A DNA stretch of 64,000 nucleotides from Romanomermis culicivorax. Taxonomy: Eukaryota; Nematoda; Enoplea; Mermithida; Mermithidae. The notes below the pieces were generated by a model. That model was not told the DNA's origin. It saw nothing but the letters and a program-made list of their open reading frames with translations, and searched no databases. Made by a program: the position numbers and the translations under genes. Location of the stretch: the NCBI GenBank assembly GCA_963922205.1, contig CAWUHX010000064.1, positions 310,001 to 374,000 of the forward strand, read 5' to 3'. This document shows, piece after piece, positions 9,651 to 20,584 of this stretch (the first letter of the stretch is position 1; every line of letters begins with the position of its first letter).

Positions 9651-11413
9651 AACATCGCGATTTCACAAAACCATTCATTTTGCAAACTGATGTCTCAAAA
9701 CTTAGAATTAGCGCCATCCTCAGCCAACTAGACAGAAGGTCAGGACCGCCCCATCGCTTTTGGGAGCGGCGCATTGAAACCCGCAGAACGCAACTACCCA
9801 ATAACTGAGTTGGAAACCCTTGCCGTAGTTGAGTTTATCAAGTATTTCCGCCCCTATCTCTTCCAGCAACATGTTATTGTCCAGACTGACCATACTGCAG
9901 TTCAGGCTGTCTTGCAGAAAGAAAACCCATGCCCTTGCATTGCCCGCTGGGGATTAGCCCTCTCCAGTATTCAGCTAGACATTCGACTAAGAAAGGCATT
10001 GCTGACCGCAATGCAGATGCTATTTCTTGTTTCCCCTCAGCGACAGCAAAGCAATCCATTGATATTGAGCAACTGGAAACCCGTCCTGAGATATCAACCA
10101 TCAATTCTCTTCTTGAAGCCAAAGCAACTGAACAAGAAGAGCAACAGAAAAACTTTGCTGAACTTCAACGCACTGATGCAGCTGTCAAAAGTATTTTAGC
10201 AAAAATCGCCAAAAAACACCCCCTTACTATGATCAAATTTGCAGTGCATCAAAACATCCTCTTTTGTATAGTCAACAAACAGGCAAAACTATACATCCCC
10301 AAGTCACAAATCCAGCATCTCATCACCTCACATCATGACAGCAAATTCACAGGTCATTTCGCTGCCCAGAAAACTCTACACTTGCTCCAGCAAAAATGAT
10401 TTTTGGCCCCAAATGAGCCGTGATATCAAACGTTATTGCAAAACTTGCCATCCATTTCAGACACAGAAAGCCCTCCGGCACAAAATACATGTGAATCTTG
10501 TCCCAATTCAGCCGACAGCCCCATTTGACAGAATCGGTGTTGATTGCATGGGGCCGGTACCCCTCACTGAAGACGGCAACCGATTCATTGTCGTCTTCAT
10601 CCATTATTTCACCAGGTATGTTGAGGCATTCCCAACCCCTGATATCACCGCAGCCACATCGCAAAATCATTTGTAACCAAAATTGTTTGCAGTCATGGCT
10701 CCCCAAAAATCATCCATTGTGATCGTGGCTCCGATTTTGTATCTGATCTCTTTTCACGGATCACTAGTTTATGCAATACTCAAAAAATTCATACCACCCC
10801 ATACCATCCCATTGCCAATGGGGAAGTTGAACGTTGTAACCAGACCCTAGCCACCCCTATCGGCATGTAGATCAATTCAAGTCACACTGATTGGGATACT
10901 TATCTACCCTATGCCGTTTTTTCAATCAACATTCATAAGAATGATAGCACTTCGTATCCCCCATTTGAATTGCTCCATAGTAGACAGGCTAATCTCCCAT
11001 CAGACACAGCCTTAAATTTTTTCCCCACGTCCTACATGGTTGATTTAGATGATTATGCCCTTCATCTAAAATCTCACTTTACAGAAGCACTCTCAACTGT
11101 GCAGAAAAATTAGCAAAAAGCCCAAGATCACTATACCCTCCAGTATAACAAGCATACTCAGAACATCCATTACAAGGCAGGTGACCCCATTCTCGACAAA
11201 AATCATTCCTGTAAACAAGGGCTGACTCCCAAATTCCTCCCTCACCAAAACGGGCCCTATACAGTTACAAATTTCATGTACCCCAACCTTACACTCAAAC
11301 ACCCCCGCAAGAATATCACATTTAAGGTACATGTAAACGAGAAAACCCCTTTCTACCCTCGAGAAGCCACCTTCGAAACTGCCCCCACCCCTCCTCACCC
11401 TCAAAACCCTTGA
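9651..11413 (+). pseudogene. pol: Element A RNase H and integrase remnant
   Basis: After the deletion junction the sequence resumes within RNase H (DFTKPFILQTD, then YPITELETLAVVEFIKYFRPYLF and QTDHTAVQAVL). A linker follows, then the integrase zinc-binding region (H-x-x-H near 10335, CKTC near 10440) and the catalytic core. The core includes the VDCMG first Asp, DRGSDF second Asp and NGEVERCNQ glutamate. The C-terminal domain ends in a Pro-rich tail with a TGA just before the polypurine tract. At least four frame changes and several stops break it. Protease and RT are absent, so the copy is non-autonomous. Confidence 0.8.
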
Positions 11414-11431
11414 ACGAGGACGCTCAACTCC

Positions 11432-11444
11432 GGAAAGAGGGAAA
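11432..11444 (+). promoter_or_regulatory. Polypurine tract of element A
   Basis: GGAAAGAGGGAAA lies immediately upstream of the 3' LTR, the expected position of the plus-strand DNA primer. Confidence 0.8.
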
Positions 11445-12349
11445 TGTAATGTACCAGCTAACGCAGTACTGTAAATATATAGCGTACTGTATGTGATAGT
11501 CATTATTAAATGTTATTTCCTGTTCATAATTTATTGTCTCGAGGGTGTCTGGGATTCACACCCAAACATTCCTGTAAAATTACGTGAAGTACTTTATTTT
11601 GATCCTTCCACACCCTGGTAGCCGCTATTGACCCAATTAAGACGCCCTAATTAATTTGCACAAATGGCAGCTTGTCCCCTAGAACCTACACTGAACTACT
11701 TATTTGACGGCTACCGAAATTCCTCACAAAAATCGTAAACAACACCTGCACACAGTAAAAAGTAGAAGCCCCGCCAGACAGTAGTGTCAAGTGGGACGGT
11801 AGCGACGGTCCCACAAAACATGTGTACACAGAGGAAATAGATACAGGAGCATGCACAGAAGCACAGAGGTGTGGCTAAGCCCACTGTAGGAAGCAGGCAA
11901 GACACAAAAAGCATGCGGTACTAGAAAAGCATTGAAGGGCGTGACTAAATTAGCAAGAATAGTAAAGCAGGAAGCAACAATTGGGGGAAGAAGATGGACA
12001 GAAGCAAGACCTCCTGTGACGCCCAGGGAGTGGCCAAAAACGTTGTATTTAAAGAGAAACAAAGCGTGATTTTATTAATTCTTAGTTCTCAGTTTTTCAG
12101 TCTCCCCATTTTCATTTTATTTGCAAGCCATTCTTATTTGCAAGCGAGAATTTTCCTTCTTCGGAAGCAGTTAAGCCGTGTTGTAAATCGCCGTGTTGTT
12201 CCCATTTTTGTCATCGACGACCCAAAGCAGCCGTCGATTGTTATTCACATGGCCCTATTCATATCGCCCCTACCGTATCCCACACCGCCTATTGTAACCA
12301 CCACCCATATTTGGATAAAGTAAAGTACTTCTCAAATCTGGTCGTTACA
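11445..12349 (+). repeat. Element A 3' LTR
   Basis: A 905-bp LTR beginning TGTAATGTACC and ending GTCGTTACA, so the termini form TGTAA...TTACA. A TATA-like TATTTAAAG lies near 12045, and an ATAAAG-type sequence lies near the 3' end and could serve in polyadenylation. Short ORFs inside it are compositional. Confidence 0.85.
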
Positions 12350-13192
12350 TATGCACAGTAGGTATGCTAGGGTACCGTTTTTTGTGCTGTGTTCATGGGC
12401 GTCCAAATTGTTTATGGGGAATCTTATATTCTCGAACAAATCTCTTTTTTCCTGTTTTTTCATCAATTGTTTCCATTTGATGGGAAGTACTGGGCTCATC
12501 TTGCATTTTCTCAGAGTCAGCCCTTGGAGGCAGTTGACTCTCTTACTCTTCGATGATATCTTTTTCCAATTGATCCTGTTTTAGAGTTCTGGCCCATTCA
12601 AGTTTCTTTTGAACATCCCTATAGTCGCTAGGATGTTTGCATTCATATCGAGAGTAGTATAACTTGTGGTGATACTTTCTAGGTCCTTCATTTGATGCAT
12701 ATTCCCCATATCGATTCTTTCAACTATCATAGTCTTCCTTTTCTGGATGTGTAGTAGACCTTGAGGACCATGAGGATGGTTTATTGATGACTTTTATACT
12801 CGCTATGTGGTTCAATTTCTTTTAATTCAATTACTTTCTTTGCTTTTTCATTCATCTCTTGATCATTCATCCCCACATTTTTTCGATGGGGGAGCATAGT
12901 TATGGTCTTCTAGATGTGCTTCGAGATAATCTTGAGCCATTCAAAATGATTTATCAATCGCATTTCACCTATGGAACAACAAAAATTGATATTCAGATAT
13001 GTCATAGATCTGATTGCCATGTTCATGGCATAGTCAATCATCTTTTACTTCAAGTGTCCGAGACCTATGGTCAGTGCTGACAGGTGTAGTGACTTCTGTT
13101 TCTTGTGTTTCTGGTATATTGTGTCTCCTCAGTTTTATTCAGGGCCGTATCATTTGCGATTAGCCTTCCTCTTCTTTCGAGAGATCTTTTAA
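12350..13192 (-). other. Degraded minus-strand coding-like DNA
   Basis: Reading the minus strand over about 12.8-12.35 kb gives charged, Lys/Glu/Tyr-rich translation (for example KYHHKLYYSRYECKHPSDY) with scattered stops. It could be the downstream part of the minus-strand retroelement whose pol lies at 16-19.6 kb. No family is recognised. Confidence 0.3.
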
Positions 13193-13537
13193 TCATATGG
13201 TTTTAACAAGTGCGCTTTTAGCACTGTATTCCTCTCCTTTGGTCCAATGGATATGTTGAGTACTATACAATAGACTTTTCGATAGTGGAGTAGTCGAAGT
13301 CCTTGTTTTCATCATCGGCGTTTGTGTTGTAGTATCATTTTCGAATACCTCCTGGGTGTCGCTTTCGAGTTCTATTATGTCCATTTTGCTCCGAATTTCG
13401 GTTTTCAGGATATCAGATTCTTGTGTGACATCTTTTATCAGCGATCCCACTGCCATCACTGTTTCAGTATCGAATTTGAGTTCTGTTGTAGCCTGTTGTG
13501 GCTTTTTTGTAGGGCTCCTGTTTTTGCCTAGCAGCAT
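13193..13537 (-). pseudogene. Unrecognised minus-strand ORF, 114 codons
   Basis: Open frame rich in Thr, Ser, Glu and Lys (TQTPMMKTRTSTTPLSKS), without cysteines, motifs or hydrophobic segments. It lies downstream, in the minus direction, of the 249-codon ORF and the minus-strand pol. It is probably part of the same decayed element, and no function can be given. A start at 13537 is arbitrary, because the upstream part may be lost to mutation. Confidence 0.3.
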
Positions 13538-13945
13538 GGCTTCTGAGAAAGTGGGTAAGTTCCAACTCTTTGTTAAGATGTTATCCAGTGGGAAACAAAT
13601 TAGATGTTCACATTTTGAGAAGCCAAAATTGGTGAATTATACAAAAAGCAATAATAAGGATTTTTCTTTCATTTCCTTTTCGTTACCAATTCAGTTTCAT
13701 TATAGACAGGAAAACTGTCATTTCTGAATACTATCGGATGGAAAAAACAGTGATTCGAACAGACCAGTCATTTATTATTGCTTTGGATTTTCTTGGTTAG
13801 TGGCATTAAGTTAGCCCATTGGATGTGTTCATTATCGAACGTTCCGTCTCATTTTATCCAATTTTGTTCACAAATTAAATCGATTTCGATATTGTCACTT
13901 TTTGCCAGAAGTTTCAGTATTTCATTTCGAATGATCATATGCAAT

Positions 13946-14695
13946 TCAGTTTCGGAATGCATTCATCCATTCATTGTGGTTTTGTGTCACATATAACAGT
14001 GCTAAGAACGGCATTTGTGAAATATGATAATCGGATTTTTTATTGTATAATGACCACTTTTTGGGCAAACCATTGACTTCGAACAGATCAGTAACTAAAA
14101 AACTAAGATTGATTTGTTTGAACTTGTTGGCAGTGACCATGTTTTGGTTGAGATTGGACAAAAACAGGATCCACATCCGAGCGCCGACTTCATGATGAAT
14201 GCTCAGTATGTTATTAGAGCATAAGGCTCTGTCCATAACTTCAGCACAAAGACTGAGGTTATCGTGTGGTTCAGTGTTTTGGTCGTCCGCTGGTGAAGAC
14301 GTATTTTGCTTGTTTCCTTTTATGGTCAGTAGTTTTGATGGATGCAGTTTTTGTCCCAAGGCTTTAGCAGAGTGATCTACATTTGTATGGTTGAATAGAC
14401 AAAAACACATATTCAGTACAGTGTAGTCGTAGAAGATGATCTTATTCAACACCAAAATTTCGTCTCTCATGATCGCATTAAGGAGACTTTTTGATAGCAT
14501 CAGTTCATTGATGCCAAATGCTCCCTTTCGGTCACCTTTGAATTCAATACCCACATTATGGTATAGATTTTGCACAGCAGTATGAATATATTCAGGCAGT
14601 AGGAAGTTGTGCAGAAAAATTTGGATATTGTCATACAGGCTATCGATGAATAAGTAGCGATTGTATGCTAGGAACATTAGTATCGTATAATACAC
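13946..14695 (-). pseudogene. Unrecognised minus-strand ORF, 249 codons
   Basis: The longest intact open frame in the 12-20 kb region. The predicted protein starts with a hydrophobic, aromatic-rich segment (MYYTILMFLAYNRYLFIDSL) and continues with ordinary soluble composition and a few Cys and Asn residues. There are no zinc-knuckle, protease or integrase motifs. It follows the minus-strand integrase in the direction of transcription, the place where env or accessory genes sit in some LTR retroelements, but the sequence gives no positive evidence for Env. It may equally be an old host-derived or unrelated fragment. Confidence 0.35.
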
Positions 14696-16150
14696 CTCAA
14701 GTATCTAATATGTTATGACCTGCTTATTGGGTTTGCCTGCTAGGGTGATTCCATTATTTGCTTGCGGGAAATGTAGCATAAAACATTCGATGTCAGTGTG
14801 AACATGTGAGAAACAATACCTTTCAATTTTTTGTTTTCAGTGCAGAGGCCCATGAGTCCCCCTCTCTCCCATTTTTTGCTAGATCTTTTATTTTTTCTAG
14901 TATAATCTGGACATCAACCAGTTTACTAGGTGCTAGCACAGTGGTAGGCATTTTTTGGGCTTTGGGCGAGTTGCTTTTTTGGGTGAGTTGCATGAACCTA
15001 GTGAAGGTGCATTCTGGTTCTTTTGGTTCTTTTATCCAATTTCGTCTTTTTGTGAATATATAGTTGATTCATTAAAATCTTTTCGATGTTGAAATCGACC
15101 AATACGTTGATTCAAAAATTCGGTTTTGCAAGAATTGCCAATGCATTTTTGAGATCGCCACTTTCAACCTGGGTTGGCTCGTGAAGGATGTTCAGTGGTC
15201 GACCCTAGACTGTCTCGAACCATTATTCAAATTCGGAAATCCGAATCATTTGCTTGATGTTGTATTCTAAAAATATCATAGAAATTTGGATTAATTACAA
15301 CTGATCTACTTTCACATGGAAACGTCAATCTTTGGTATACCACGATCCAAATATTTATAATGATGGATCAATATAATCTTCCCAGAGGAAGAGAAACCTA
15401 GAGTTTCTAATTTTTTTAAGAACTTTTTTAACCGCAGTACAGAACTTACCATCAACAAAGAAAAACGATCATCCTGGCGATGCTGTTTTTGTTGATTCAT
15501 GATATAACAATTTTGATTGTTAAAATATTTTTCAAACATAGGCAGTGGATTGACCAACGAAAAGACCAATGTCGACACTTGCGATGTGGTCGCTTCACTC
15601 TCACGGGTCATGATTACCTTGAACTTGATTTGATCAGTATCAGAATACTTCGAAGATACCACCACTCGACAATTTGCAAAATTTTAAGAATGAAGATAAG
15701 TTGCAAAAATCTTGCTATAAAGAATGAAGATGTAAAGTGGAGAGTTTTAACCACAATATCAAATTTTCATGCACATATCAGAAAGTGTAAACTTCAGATT
15801 GGGTGGGACTGGAGTAAGATATATCTACAGCACGTGCTTTCCTTTACTGGAATATTTGTTTCTCGAGTTGTGCCGTTTCTCATGAAAGGTCAATTTATTG
15901 TATGATTAGTTGTGGCTATCCACATTAGTTTGTGACAAATCAGCATGCATTCCATTCACTTGCGACACACAGAATCATGCAGGAGCCCATTTAGCACGTT
16001 TTTATGATACTAGAATTTTACACTCATCGACGAATTTTATGATTAAAATATATACGAACAAGTATCACAATTTCGTTAATAAATATAAAAAAAAATACAT
16101 TAGTTGAATAGTTATGAACATATTTTCAAATCTTTCGGATCGTTTTCTAG
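14696..16150 (-). other. Decayed minus-strand sequence downstream of integrase
   Basis: A 117-codon minus-strand frame at 15312-15665 and broken protein-like translation beyond it (for example LNILHEPTQVESGDLKNALAIL near 15.1-15.2 kb, with stops around it) suggest former coding sequence. No domain is recognised. The 15.7-16.15 kb part shows nothing. Confidence 0.35.
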
Positions 16151-16398
16151 TTACGGAGGACCACTGTCATCTGATTTTAGAATTGCCAATGCCGTACGAG
16201 GCATGTATGGCTTAACTCGGGAAAGTGAGACTTTCTGAGATTGTCCAGGACAATCTAAACTGTCAATCCTTATAACCTTTTTCGAAATTTCTGAGTTCGC
16301 AACCACTATGAAAGGTCCCATGAAGTCACAGTGGATTTTCGTGGATTTTTTGCTATTAACTAGCAGTACTAGATTGTTTAGATCATATTTTCGCCATA

Positions 16399-16650
16399 CA
16401 AGCACATAGGAGGGGTCAGGGAGAGGTAAGCCCTCCTACCTGAGACCCTGAGCACCCCTCCCTGACCTGAAAAAAAATTGTTTAACACCCCTCCCTGAAC
16501 TTTTTCGAAGACAGTGCTTTCCATATTTTTGATGCATATTTAGTATGAAAAGTATGCTTGTGGAACTTTTTTTCAGTTTTTTGTTCACCCACCCTCCCTC
16601 CTCGATGAAAAGTCCGAGGACCCTCCCCAGTGGAAAATTCTTGCCATGCA
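16399..16650. repeat. Dispersed repeat R2, copy 2
   Basis: Homologue of the repeat near 1.1 kb, in the same orientation. It lies exactly between the core and the C-terminal domain of the minus-strand integrase remnant, whose alignment resumes on both sides, so this is an insertion. Confidence 0.75.
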
Positions 16651-18166
16651 TGTTTGATTTCGGCTTTTTCACTTTTCTATCGAAATATCATTTATGTGAT
16701 TCTGACACAGTTTTCAAGTTTAGTATGACTTCACTATACAACGTTAGTTGTGCCCGAGTGAAGATATATTCGTATGCCTGGTAGTTTAGCAGAAGTGTTA
16801 GACTTTTCGGGCAATCGAAACTGACAACAATTCTGGGTTCATACCCTCACAAAAGTTGAAATGGAGAAAAATGAGTAGCTTTGTGAGGAACAGCAATATT
16901 GGCAAAAGTTGCAAAAGGAACATATCGTTCCCAGTTGGCGGGATCATTGGCAGTGAATTTTTTAAATTGAGAAATCGATATTTGGTTGAATCTTTCGACC
17001 ATGCCGTTACATTGCAGGTAATATGCAGTAGTGTTGATTTTTTTGACTTTTAGGAGATTGGGGATATCTTTCATCAAATTCGAGGTGAAACCTGAGCCCT
17101 TGTCTGATAGTAGGTATCTCTAGCTTCCATGAACCAGGATTACGTTATTTATGAAACTTTCAATGATGGTGGCTGCATTTTGATCTGGGATCAAATGAGC
17201 ACTTACCCATTTGGTGAAATAGTCTTGAAAGACAATGATGTATGATCTTTTCTCACTGAGAGGAGAAATATTTAGGATATTGGTCAAGACAATCTCAAAT
17301 GGAAATTTAGGTTGTATCGGCAAAAGCAGCAGCAGTTTCTGCAACTCTGAAGATGTTTGCTGACAGATCCTGCACATTTTGATCTATTTTACTATCGATT
17401 CTTCTGTTTTCAACCACCAAAAATGTTGACGGATCATCACAGTGGTAGGAGTATGACCCTGATGGCTCAAAAATTTTGCTCCGTGAAATTGAAACAAAAC
17501 GCTTTCAATCAGTGTAGTCGTAACTACTATTTCAGAAGCTGTGTTAACTTATTTTTGAGTTCAATACAATATTTCTTTTTTGGTATTGAACACAGATGAA
17601 ATCATAGAGATTTGCTTCCGTTCAAGCATTTTCGAGAGTTTCACAATGTATGAATCTTTTTTCTGTGCTCCTCGAATTTCTTCTGATGTTTCTAGCATTA
17701 CAAGACGTTTGTCCAGTTGTTGGAAGTCTTCTGGCAATTTATCCTGAGAAGGAAGTTTGCCACTTTCTTCTTCTTCTGAAGTAATTTATCTTGTAACAAC
17801 TGTCACAGTTTTCTTCTGTTTGCAAAAAATTAGTCCAAATATTTCTTTTGCCTTTTCTTCATTGGACATCGATTTCCATTTAGAATGAGGCTCGTCTTGT
17901 GACAGAAAGTCAGCGCAGCACTTTCTTTTCCATCCACATATTCGACTGATAATCATAGTCTTGAAGTTTCACTACAAAGTTTTGGAGTCAAGAGTTTTGA
18001 TGTTTTTCTTCTTTAATTCATTGTGAAGGTTTATGGTCAGTTCTGACCATTACCTTTTGACTGTAGGCATAATTTCTATACCATCCGTACCATCACAATG
18101 CTTCTACGATTGGGAGACATTGGCACTCAGTCATACTGTACTGAGTTTCTACGTCAGAAAAAACTA

Positions 18167-18598
18167 CACTACCAGGCGAAACTAACCGTCCATGCCGGTC
18201 GCGTCCAGGACGCGTCCGGAACGCGTCCAGAATGCGTCCCCGACGCACCCATGACGCGAAAAGCACACTATACCGACAATAAAGTTGACAGGACATGTGC
18301 TTGTGTCACACAAAGCCAAAGAATTTTGCTGAGGCTACCTTCTTACCTCCCGATACAAAGCAGACATTATTTACCAGATATAAACGAAAGGTCAATTATT
18401 GTCATACTGTAGGTCAAAACAAAGTGCATATCCACTACACATTATGAAAGAACTATGATTGACAGTTATTGCATGAATGTCAATTACTAACGAAGATGAA
18501 AGTTTTCTTTGTGCTGCATGCCGAAAAAGACACATTCTGAACGCGACCTGGATGCGTCCCGGACGCAAATTTTTGAGGGTTAGTTTCGCCTGGTAGTG
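18167..18598. mobile_element. MITE with CACTACCAGGCG ends, copy 1
   Basis: 432-bp non-coding element with inverted ends CACTACCAGGCGAAAC...GTTTCGCCTGGTAGTG (about 21 bp), flanked on both sides by TA. It matches the element at 47888-48314 throughout. Inside each end lies a run of GC-rich repeats of the type ACGCGTCC/GGACGCGT in an otherwise AT-rich sequence. TA duplication with short inverted ends suits mobilisation by a Tc1/mariner-like transposase, but no transposase is encoded. Confidence 0.85.
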
Positions 18599-19570
18599 TA
18601 CTATTTTTTGACCCACTTATCATTTTCCTTTTCTTGATATAGGATCACGCCATTAGCAGTTGTGCCAGCATCCGTATGTATGATGAATTTCGACTTTTCA
18701 TCATTATAGATGGGATATCACAAAAAAGGAGTTGAAGTTAGAGATACTTTAATCTAGTTAAAAAGGGCTATATGTTCTTTTATTTCATATTTCGAAAGAG
18801 TTGATACAGTGGTCAGGAAAGAGGGGCGAGATTCAGTATGAATCCTCTGCACCACTGGAGTAGGCCCAAAAAATTTTAAAGATCTTTTATGGTTTTCATC
18901 ATTTCCTAATTTACCATTGCAGAGACCTTTTCAGGATTGGAGGAAATGCTGTTTTGGCTCAGCAAATCGCCAATAAACTTCACTTGTTTAGGTATGAATT
19001 CACATATATCAGGTCATAATGTAAGATTTGCATTGCCGAGAGCTTGGAAAATCAACTGGATATGCTCTAGATGGTCATTATACCTTCGCGAAAAAACTAT
19101 ATCATCGATGTAGATGAGACAAATCTTCCAGATGTAAGGATGCAAGATCTGTTCCATCAGTCTCTGAAGCTTGGCAGGAGCATTTTTTAGTGCAAAAAGA
19201 ATAATTTTGAATGGCCTTCTTGGTTGATGAAAGATGAAAGTCTTTTTATAGCCTGAAGTGATGTCTAGAGGGACTTGCCTGCACTCTGCTTTTAGATCTA
19301 GAGTTGAGAAGAATCGCGCATTTCCCAAAACATCTAGATAGTCATTGATTCACAAAATCGGAAATTTGTCACTCAGTGTGACTTCATTCATGCCTTGATA
19401 TTTGACTATGGGTTGCCAATTTCCACCTTTTTTTGTTACTAAAAACATCGGGGCAGCCTACAGAGATCACCAAGGTTGGTTAGACTTTCCTCAAGTATTT
19501 CTTGGATTTTCTGACGTACCATCAGCCTCTCTCTGATTGGTGCATGATAATAGTGTTTTGCAACTGGTTT

Positions 19571-20429
19571 AGCATCACTGGTGTCTATGGAGACTGTTTA
19601 CTCCTGAGTTAGAGTAGGATGATCTCCAGGGAGACTGAAAACATTGTGATACACTACATCTCACAATCCATGCTTCAGTAGATTTTTTGATCATGAAATT
19701 GGTGATTCCTGGAGCAACATCAATTATGCATTGAAAGCTGAGTTGACTTTTTTGATTGTTGACAGTATTTTTTGGTTTTGACAATTTTGGAGACTGAGCG
19801 TAAGAGCTTGTAGGTCTTGCAATATTTTTGGTTCAGGAAGGGTTTGGTTTCAAAGTTTTTTTCTTCTGAGCTGTTATCTCTTTGATTCCAGTTTTATACT
19901 CTTCCAGGAGTTTTTGATGTTGTGTCACTAGCCTGTTGATTTGGCTTAATGCATTAATAACATTGCTGCAAAAATTTATCATTTCCACATTGCATTTTTA
20001 CAGTATATTGATATATGCGTCATCAAAGATTTTTCGAGTTTCAGTCTCCCTCAGTTTCCATTTTGGAAAATTGAATTTTCGATTTTCAATGATTCTCAGA
20101 GATAGCAATGGCAACGTTTTTTCTCGTTTTTTGCAGCACAGGCCTCGGCGGTAGGTCGAAATTACTGTTATCGGTTTCTTCAAATGTAGTAGATTTCCGT
20201 TTAAGGTTTGTTGTTTTCAGGCAAATCCTTAAATATTGAAATTTTTGATTGCTCAGTCGTCAGGATTCACTAGTTTTTTTATAGATGCCTTTTTCATAGC
20301 GCATAGCAGTAGAGCGAGGCAAATGATTTTCCTCCATTTTTCAGGTCGATTCCCATAGTTTTTCAGATTTCCGAATTTTCGCAAAGTTTGGCATTTTTTC
20401 AACCTTTAAATGAACTGGTATGGTCACCA
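19571..20429. other. Decayed DNA upstream of the minus-strand RT
   Basis: Minus-strand translation just upstream of RT (19.57-19.8 kb) still shows pieces expected between protease and RT in Ty3/gypsy Pol, such as VAKHYYHAPIRERLMVRQKI. No protease motif and no gag were recognised further out. From 20.0 to 20.43 kb I see nothing specific. Confidence 0.4.
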
Positions 20430-20584
20430 ATTTATCGTATGTGTGTTCTGAAGAGACGTATGGAGCATAGGAAGCCTGCAGAATGCTGGAAATCGGGACA
20501 CTTGTAGTGTAATGAATTTCAGGCAATGATAATCGAATGCAGGAGATTGATGGGCTTGTAGAGAGTGCTTTGTCAATTTATCCA
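20430..20584 (+). repeat. Dispersed repeat R1, copy b
   Basis: Matches copy a over its 5' part and the inverted copy c over its full length: TTTATCGTATGTGTGTTC, GAAGAGACGTA, CTGCAGAATGCTGG, TGAATTTCAGGCAA, GCAGGAGATTGATGGGCT, TGTCAATTTATCC. Confidence 0.75.

Larger units (their letters stand above)
5848..12349 (+). mobile_element. Element A: env-bearing Ty3/gypsy-like LTR retroelement, defective
   Basis: The order is 5' LTR remnant, primer-binding site, gag with three zinc-knuckle motifs, env-like glycoprotein, RNase H, integrase, polypurine tract and 3' LTR. The last part of the 5' LTR (5848-6082) matches the end of the 3' LTR, and both end in TTACA. Env lies between gag and pol, as in the unrelated-length copies I-III later in the window, to which its Gag, Env and Pol are clearly but distantly homologous. 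Protease and reverse transcriptase are missing through one internal deletion near 9650. The 5' LTR has lost about 670 bp, so no target-site duplication can be checked. Confidence 0.88.
16151..19570 (-). pseudogene. pol: Minus-strand Ty3/gypsy-type pol remnant
   Basis: In minus-strand order: RT N-terminal region and palm (DLKAECRQVPL near 19.26 kb, LIYIDDIVF active site near 19.1 kb), RNase H remnants (18.0-18.95 kb, split by a MITE), integrase zinc region (HGAKFLSHQGH, then CRICQQ), integrase core and C-terminal domain. The core keeps [10 protein letters not shown] and NGMVERFNQ, but the first catalytic Asp appears as Asn. The C-terminal domain reads VWRKYDLNNLVLLV...VSLSRVKPYMPR. Multiple stops and frameshifts make it inactive. 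It belongs to a different lineage from the env-bearing elements. Two repeats have inserted into it, at 16399-16650 and 18167-18598. Neither LTRs nor gag are identifiable. Confidence 0.8.

Noticed and set aside
18093..18412. ORFs on both strands across the MITE
   Set aside because: They read through the TIR and GC-rich subterminal repeats and also occur in the second MITE copy with altered frame; compositional only, no transposase motif.
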